DNA of 9,910 bases from Oscillospiraceae bacterium. GTDB lineage: Bacteria; Bacillota; Clostridia; Oscillospirales; Oscillospiraceae. The stretch covers positions 1-9,910 of the forward strand of contig JAQWCP010000032.1 in the NCBI GenBank assembly GCA_028705905.1, read 5' to 3'. The notes below the pieces were generated by a model, which worked only from the letters and a program-made list of their open reading frames with translations, was not told where the DNA came from and made no database searches. Position 1 is the stretch's first letter, and each line of letters begins with the position of its first letter. The position numbers and the translations under genes are program-made. Positions 6,706 through 9,910 of the stretch are shown here, one piece after another.

Positions 6706-7470
6706 GTGGAAAAGGGCAAAAAAACAGTGAAGCGTTCGGTGCTTCCGCTGTATTTGGCGGCGCTTGTTTGGCCGCTGTCTTTGCTGGTCCCCACAGTGAG
6801 CATGCTGGCCTTTGTGCTGCGGACGGCCGCTTTGTCCGCGCTTGTCCTGGTGGTGGGCAAATGGATCTGGAAAAACAAAGAGGTGGAAGAAGCCCCGCCG
6901 GAGGAAACGGGGGAGAAGGCAAAAGAGCCGGAACCGCCGAAGTCCACAGGCAATCCTGCCATCGACAAGCTGATGGAAGACGGCGACCGGGCCATCTCGG
7001 AGATGCGGCGTCTCAACGACAATATTGAAGACCCCACCATCAGCCGCCAAATTGACGAAATGGAGGAAGTGGCGTTAAAAATCTTTGACCATGTCATTGC
7101 CCATCCTGAAAAGCTGCCCCAAATCAAAAAATTTCTCAATTATTATTTACCTACCACATTAAAGCTGCTCAACGCGTATGACCGGATGGGCGCCCAGGGT
7201 GTGAGCGGCGAAAACATTGACGGCACAATGGAGAAAGTGGAGGCCATGATGGACACCATCGTTTCGGCGTTCCGGCGCCAGCTAGACGAGTTGTTTGGCG
7301 CGGAAGCCATGGACATTGCCACAGACATTACAGTGCTGGAAAATATGATGATCCGGGAAGGACTCATCGACCCGCCGTTGCAGCCGGAAGAAACAAAATC
7401 ATTAAAGTGGAAAGGATACTGTCAAGATGAACGAGAAAGGAAACGTACCGGAATTGACCTTGACGCCTGA
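6706..7470 (+). CDS. xpaC: XpaC-family membrane-anchored protein (5-bromo-4-chloroindolyl phosphate hydrolysis family)
   Basis: A 254-residue protein starting at GTG with GGAG 9 bases upstream. Two closely spaced hydrophobic segments (about 13-31 and 33-54) form an N-terminal membrane hairpin, followed by an acidic, proline-rich linker (59-80). The soluble remainder is helical and carries the family's characteristic stretches KFLNYYLPTTLKLLNAYDRM (142-161) and LFGAEAMDIATDITVLENMM (196-215). The family is named after a Bacillus gene that helps hydrolyse the chromogenic substrate X-phosphate; its real biochemistry is unknown and no phosphatase active site is recognisable here. In Bacillus subtilis xpaC also sits next to the TelA-family gene yaaN, the same order as here. 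The last 14 residues overlap telA in another frame and look like a low-constraint tail. Family confident, function not. Confidence 0.85.
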   Translation: MEKGKKTVKRSVLPLYLAALVWPLSLLVPTVSMLAFVLRTAALSALVLVVGKWIWKNKEVEEAPPEETGEKAKEPEPPKSTGNPAIDKLMEDGDRAISEMRRLNDNIEDPTISRQIDEMEEVALKIFDHVIAHPEKLPQIKKFLNYYLPTTLKLLNAYDRMGAQGVSGENIDGTMEKVEAMMDTIVSAFRRQLDELFGAEAMDIATDITVLENMMIREGLIDPPLQPEETKSLKWKGYCQDERERKRTGIDLDA

Positions 7471-8629
7471 TGCCATAGAACCGGTGGAAACTGTATTTTC
7501 CAAACTGGAGACAGGGGGCAACGCCGGGCTGACGCTGGGCACAGCAGAGCAGGGAGCCATGGCGGACAGGCCGCCCCGGCAGATGGAAACGCCGGAGCCC
7601 ATGGACGATTCCATGCTGTCTGAGGCGGAAAAGCAGGCGGTAAACGACTTTGCAGAAAAAATTGACCTCCGGGACACCAATGTGGTGCTTCAATACGGCG
7701 CCGCCGCCCAAAAAAATATTGTTTCATTCTCTGAGCAGGCGCTCTCCAACGTGAAGACGAAGGATTTGGGGGAAGTGGGTGCGGCCCTCTCCGGCCTTGT
7801 AGTGGAAATCAAAGGACTGAACCAAGAGGAGAAAAAGGGCATTTTCGGCTTTTTCCAGAAAAAGAAGAATCAGATCGCCGCCATGAAGGCGGAATATGAA
7901 GCGGCGGAGACCAATGTGGATAAAATTGTGGATATTTTGGAACAGCATCAGATCACATTGATGAAAAATGTGGCCATGTTCGACCAGATGTATGACCTCA
8001 ATTTGAAGTATTATAAAGAGCTGACCATGTATATTTTGGCGGGCCGCAAAAAGCTGAACGCCGTCCGGGCAGGGGAGCTGAAGGAGCTGGAGGCAAAAGC
8101 GGCCCAGACCGGGGCGCAGGAGGACGCCCAGGCATATAACGATCTGGCGGCCATGTGCAACCGGTTTGAGAAGAAGCTCCACGACCTGGAGCTGACCCGG
8201 ATGATCTCCATCCAGATGGGGCCGCAGACCCGCCTGCTGCAAAACAACGACAGCCTGATGATTGAAAAAATTCAGTCCAGCTTGGTCAATACCATCCCCC
8301 TGTGGAAAAGCCAGATGGTGCTGGCCCTTGGTCTGGAGCAGTCCCGCCAGGCCACAGAGGCTCAATCTGCCGTGACCAATATGACAAACGAACTGCTGAA
8401 GAAAAATGCAGAGGCGCTGAAACTTGGCACAGTCAACACCGCCCGGGAGGCGGAACGGAGCATTGTTGACATCGAAACGTTACAGCACACCAACCAACAG
8501 CTCATTGGCACGCTGGATGAAGTGATGCAGATCCAGCAAGAAGGCGCACAGAAACGGCAGGCAGCCGAAGTGGAACTGCGCCGCATTGAGGGAGAGCTGA
8601 AAAACAAACTGCTGGAGCTGAAAGGTTAG
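7427..8629 (+). CDS. telA: TelA-family protein (toxic anion resistance family)
   Basis: A 400-residue soluble protein without signal or membrane segments. After a variable N-terminus (1-60), the conserved part runs from about 66 to the end: SEAEKQAVNDFAEKIDLRD, a basic GFFQKKKNQ turn, long helical coiled-coil-prone segments, and an NNDSLMIEKIQSSLVNTIPLWKSQM-type region near 280-305 typical of TelA/YaaN proteins. The family was named for tellurite resistance on a plasmid; chromosomal copies have been linked to resistance to toxic compounds and cell-envelope antimicrobials, and the mechanism is not known. ATG 7427 has AAAGGA 10 bases upstream and lies 44 bases inside the end of the XpaC-family gene in the +1 frame, so translation may be coupled. 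The TPM-domain gene starts 34 bases after its stop. Confidence 0.9.
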   Translation: MNEKGNVPELTLTPDAIEPVETVFSKLETGGNAGLTLGTAEQGAMADRPPRQMETPEPMDDSMLSEAEKQAVNDFAEKIDLRDTNVVLQYGAAAQKNIVSFSEQALSNVKTKDLGEVGAALSGLVVEIKGLNQEEKKGIFGFFQKKKNQIAAMKAEYEAAETNVDKIVDILEQHQITLMKNVAMFDQMYDLNLKYYKELTMYILAGRKKLNAVRAGELKELEAKAAQTGAQEDAQAYNDLAAMCNRFEKKLHDLELTRMISIQMGPQTRLLQNNDSLMIEKIQSSLVNTIPLWKSQMVLALGLEQSRQATEAQSAVTNMTNELLKKNAEALKLGTVNTAREAERSIVDIETLQHTNQQLIGTLDEVMQIQQEGAQKRQAAEVELRRIEGELKNKLLELKG

Positions 8630-8663
8630 GCCGTTTGCTTGCAGCCTCCATTGAGGTGGAATC

Positions 8664-9716
8664 ATGAAATTTTTCAAAAACCATACGGTTTCCGTGGTGG
8701 TTCTGGTTCTTGTTGTGGCGCTGACCTGCGGTGTCATGTGGGTTCGGCTTTCCGGCAGCCAGGTGCCACCCGCCGTCACCCAGACACCGGCGGCCACCCA
8801 GACACCGGCGGCCACCCAGACCCCAGAGCCGGTTCAGACGCCGGAAGCGGCGACGCAGGCACCAACTGCCCCCGCCGTGTCCCCCGGCGTGACGGACACT
8901 TCTTATGCCCAGGACGGGGCGGGGGTGTTAAGCTCTGCCACCAAGCAGATGATCCAGACGGTGAACTTAGAGCTAAAGAAAAAAACAGGCGGCGAGATCG
9001 TCATTGTCTCCGTTGCTTCCCTGGACGGGGTGCCGGCGGATCAGGCGGCCAAGACGCTGTTTGACAAATACGGCGTGGGCGACGCCAACCGGAACAATGG
9101 CATGTTGCTGCTTTTTTCCCCTTTTGAGGGGAAAGGGTGGCTGATTCAGGGTCTCGGCATAGAGGACGACTTTTCCAACGACCAGATCAACCAATATTTG
9201 GACACCTATTTTTGGGAGGCGTTTGACAACGGCCAGTATGATGTGGCAGTGAAAGAGCTGTTTGGCGCGTTGACGCACTGGTACGAAACCCATTATCAGG
9301 TGACAATTTCCAGCAGCGAATGGGCAGGAGAACCCCCGGGTTTTAATTGGGGGTCTCTTGTCATTTCCGGCGGCCGGGTGGTATGGCGCGCCCTGGTGGC
9401 CATCATTGCCATTGTCTGCATTCTGGTGTTTGGCATCGTCTTTCTGATCCGCGCCCTTTTCTCCGGATGGAGAAGAAACCCCATGTATGGCCCGGGCGGG
9501 TTTTATTCTTCCCCTTGGCGCAGCCGGCCTTGGCGCCGTCCGCCACCGCCTGGCCCCGGCCCGTTTCCCGGCGGGGGCGGGCGCCCGCCCAATGGGACCC
9601 ATTACACCCACAGCAGCAGCCGCGGCGGCGGCCGCAGCGGTTGGTTTGGCGGCGGCCGTTCCAGCTCCAGTGGGGGCGGCGGCCGCTCCAGCTCCGGCGG
9701 CGGTGGAAGACGATAA
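8664..9716 (+). CDS. TPM-domain membrane protein with Gly/Ser/Arg-rich C-terminal tail
   Basis: A 350-residue membrane protein. A signal-anchor helix (about 8-28) has no convincing lipobox around Cys22. A Thr/Pro/Ala linker with TQTPAA repeats (39-75) leads to a TPM domain (about 79-210), recognisable from YAQDGAGVLSSATKQMI, the EIVIVSVASLDG strand and NNGMLLLFSPFEGKGWLIQGLGIEDDF. A second helix (about 239-265) is followed by a tail of Arg, Pro, Gly and Ser. The predicted topology puts the TPM domain outside and the tail in the cytoplasm. TPM domains bind metal in some proteins; proposed roles include acid phosphatase activity (plant) and photosystem II repair, and bacterial YgcG-type proteins with Gly/Ser-rich tails are uncharacterised. 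The ribosome binding site GAGGTGG (8653-8659) is preceded by CCTC (8645-8648), which could weakly pair with it. Last gene of the xpaC-telA unit. Confidence 0.88.
   Translation: MKFFKNHTVSVVVLVLVVALTCGVMWVRLSGSQVPPAVTQTPAATQTPAATQTPEPVQTPEAATQAPTAPAVSPGVTDTSYAQDGAGVLSSATKQMIQTVNLELKKKTGGEIVIVSVASLDGVPADQAAKTLFDKYGVGDANRNNGMLLLFSPFEGKGWLIQGLGIEDDFSNDQINQYLDTYFWEAFDNGQYDVAVKELFGALTHWYETHYQVTISSSEWAGEPPGFNWGSLVISGGRVVWRALVAIIAIVCILVFGIVFLIRALFSGWRRNPMYGPGGFYSSPWRSRPWRRPPPPGPGPFPGGGGRPPNGTHYTHSSSRGGGRSGWFGGGRSSSSGGGGRSSSGGGGRR
8778..8831 (+). repeat. 18-bp tandem repeat encoding TQTPAA
   Basis: Two identical 18-base units (8778-8795 and 8796-8813) are followed by a diverged third (8814-8831, TQTPEP). 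They encode the flexible linker between the membrane anchor and the TPM domain. As whole codons, unit gain or loss would only change linker length. Confidence 0.9.
9648..9695 (+). repeat. Direct repeat in the Gly/Ser-rich tail
   Basis: Two 21-base copies (9648-9668 and 9675-9695) differ at one base and are spaced 27 bases apart. They encode the repeated GGGRSSS-type tail of the TPM protein within a very GC-rich stretch. Confidence 0.85.
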
Positions 9717-9732
9717 GGAGTGGATCATGCAA

Positions 9733-9765
9733 AAAACGGCGGTGGCCTTTGGGCGCCGCCGTTTT
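9733..9765 (+). terminator. Rho-independent terminator after the TPM-domain gene
   Basis: AAAACGGCGG (9733-9742) pairs with CCGCCGTTTT (9756-9765), with two more pairs including one G-U inside and a loop of about 9 bases. The U run is short (four). It begins 16 bases after the stop codon and ends 21 bases before the next start, so it should separate the XpaC-TelA-TPM unit from the next gene, perhaps with some readthrough. Confidence 0.78.
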
Positions 9766-9786
9766 GGATAAAAAGGAGAGGAAACA

Positions 9787-9910
9787 ATGCTTCAATTGTT
9801 GTTGGGCCGGGGACGGAAGACGCTTCCTCGCCTGCTGGCGCAAATGGCGTCCGACGTCGCAGAGGGCCGCCAGGCGGTTTTGGTTGTCTCGGAGCAATAC
9901 TCCCATCAGA
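9787..9910 (+). CDS. addB: Probable AddB-like ATP-dependent nuclease subunit, N-terminal 41 residues (cut by window edge)
   Basis: Only the start is visible: ATG 9787 with AAAAGGAGAGG ending 5 bases upstream. The 41 residues read MLQLLLGRGRKTLP..., then a helix, then AVLVVSEQYSHQ. This spacing (a LxLGR...KT loop, a helix, then a strand ending in xxPEQ-like VSEQ) is the pattern at the start of AddB, the nuclease subunit that works with AddA in processing double-strand breaks for recombination. The P-loop looks shortened or degenerate: GRGRKT where AddB usually has GRxGSGKT. The nuclease domain and iron-sulfur cysteines lie beyond the window. Other P-loop ATPases or helicase-like proteins are possible. 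The expected partner addA would be next downstream. Confidence 0.5.
   Translation, partial: MLQLLLGRGRKTLPRLLAQMASDVAEGRQAVLVVSEQYSHQ

Noticed and set aside
6531..7139. 202-codon minus-strand open frame across the divergent region and xpaC
   Set aside because: Ser/Phe-rich shadow of the XpaC gene that crosses both promoters; no family resemblance.
7724..8365. 213-codon minus-strand open frame opposite telA
   Set aside because: Leu/His/Gln-rich shadow of the helical TelA coding sequence.
8778..9695. Repeated segments in the TPM gene considered as CRISPR or mobile-element repeats
   Set aside because: They are in-frame, tandem or near-tandem coding repeats without regular unique spacers, target duplications or terminal inverted repeats.
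9487..9771. Ala-rich plus-strand frame within the TPM gene tail
   Set aside because: Its poly-Ala run arises from reading GGC/GGN-type repeat DNA in another frame, and its end runs through the terminator.
1..9910. Signs of horizontal transfer, prophage or defence island
   Set aside because: No integrase, transposase, tRNA-adjacent junction, restriction or toxin-antitoxin genes were seen, and composition is even apart from expected AT-rich regulatory regions.

Overview
The window reads as an ordinary chromosomal stretch of a moderately GC-rich Firmicute, most likely a gut clostridium of the Oscillospiraceae/Ruminococcaceae type. This is an inference from the gene families (XpaC and TelA together, a zinc-type bL31, HflX, IMPACT/YigZ, an AddB-like start), strong AGGAGG ribosome binding sites, consensus sigma-A promoters and dense packing on both strands. 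There are no transposases, integrases, phage genes, tRNAs, rRNAs or CRISPR arrays.

Layout. (1) 1-3503, plus strand: the 3' two-thirds of glmM (phosphoglucosamine mutase, cut by the window edge), a small Sfp-type 4'-phosphopantetheinyl transferase whose best start is an unusual CTG, and a complete transketolase, closely spaced as one transcription unit. (2) 3523-3558: a perfect 36-bp palindrome that serves as a shared terminator between converging units. (3) 3588-6481, minus strand, read right to left: rpmE (bL31), a HAD phosphatase, hflX and an IMPACT/YigZ gene. hflX and yigZ overlap by ATGA, and a hairpin follows rpmE. (4) 6482-6705: a divergent intergenic region with a good promoter in each direction. 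(5) 6706-9716, plus strand: a membrane-anchored XpaC-family protein, a TelA-family protein and a membrane-anchored TPM-domain protein with a Gly/Ser/Arg-rich tail, ending in a terminator at 9733-9765. (6) 9787-9910: the first 41 codons of a probable AddB-like nuclease subunit.

How they fit together. The left block joins cell-wall precursor synthesis, carrier-protein activation and the non-oxidative pentose phosphate pathway, with no obvious shared function. The minus-strand block has a translation theme: a ribosomal protein, a ribosome-splitting GTPase and a protein related to a eukaryotic translation regulator. The XpaC-TelA-TPM block is the nearest thing to a poorly understood system: three families often linked to membrane or toxic-anion stress, under one strong promoter, with no known biochemical mechanism. 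I see no clearly undescribed system. The most useful points are the CTG start, the XpaC-TelA-TPM module with its 44-nt gene overlap, and the regulatory palindromes.
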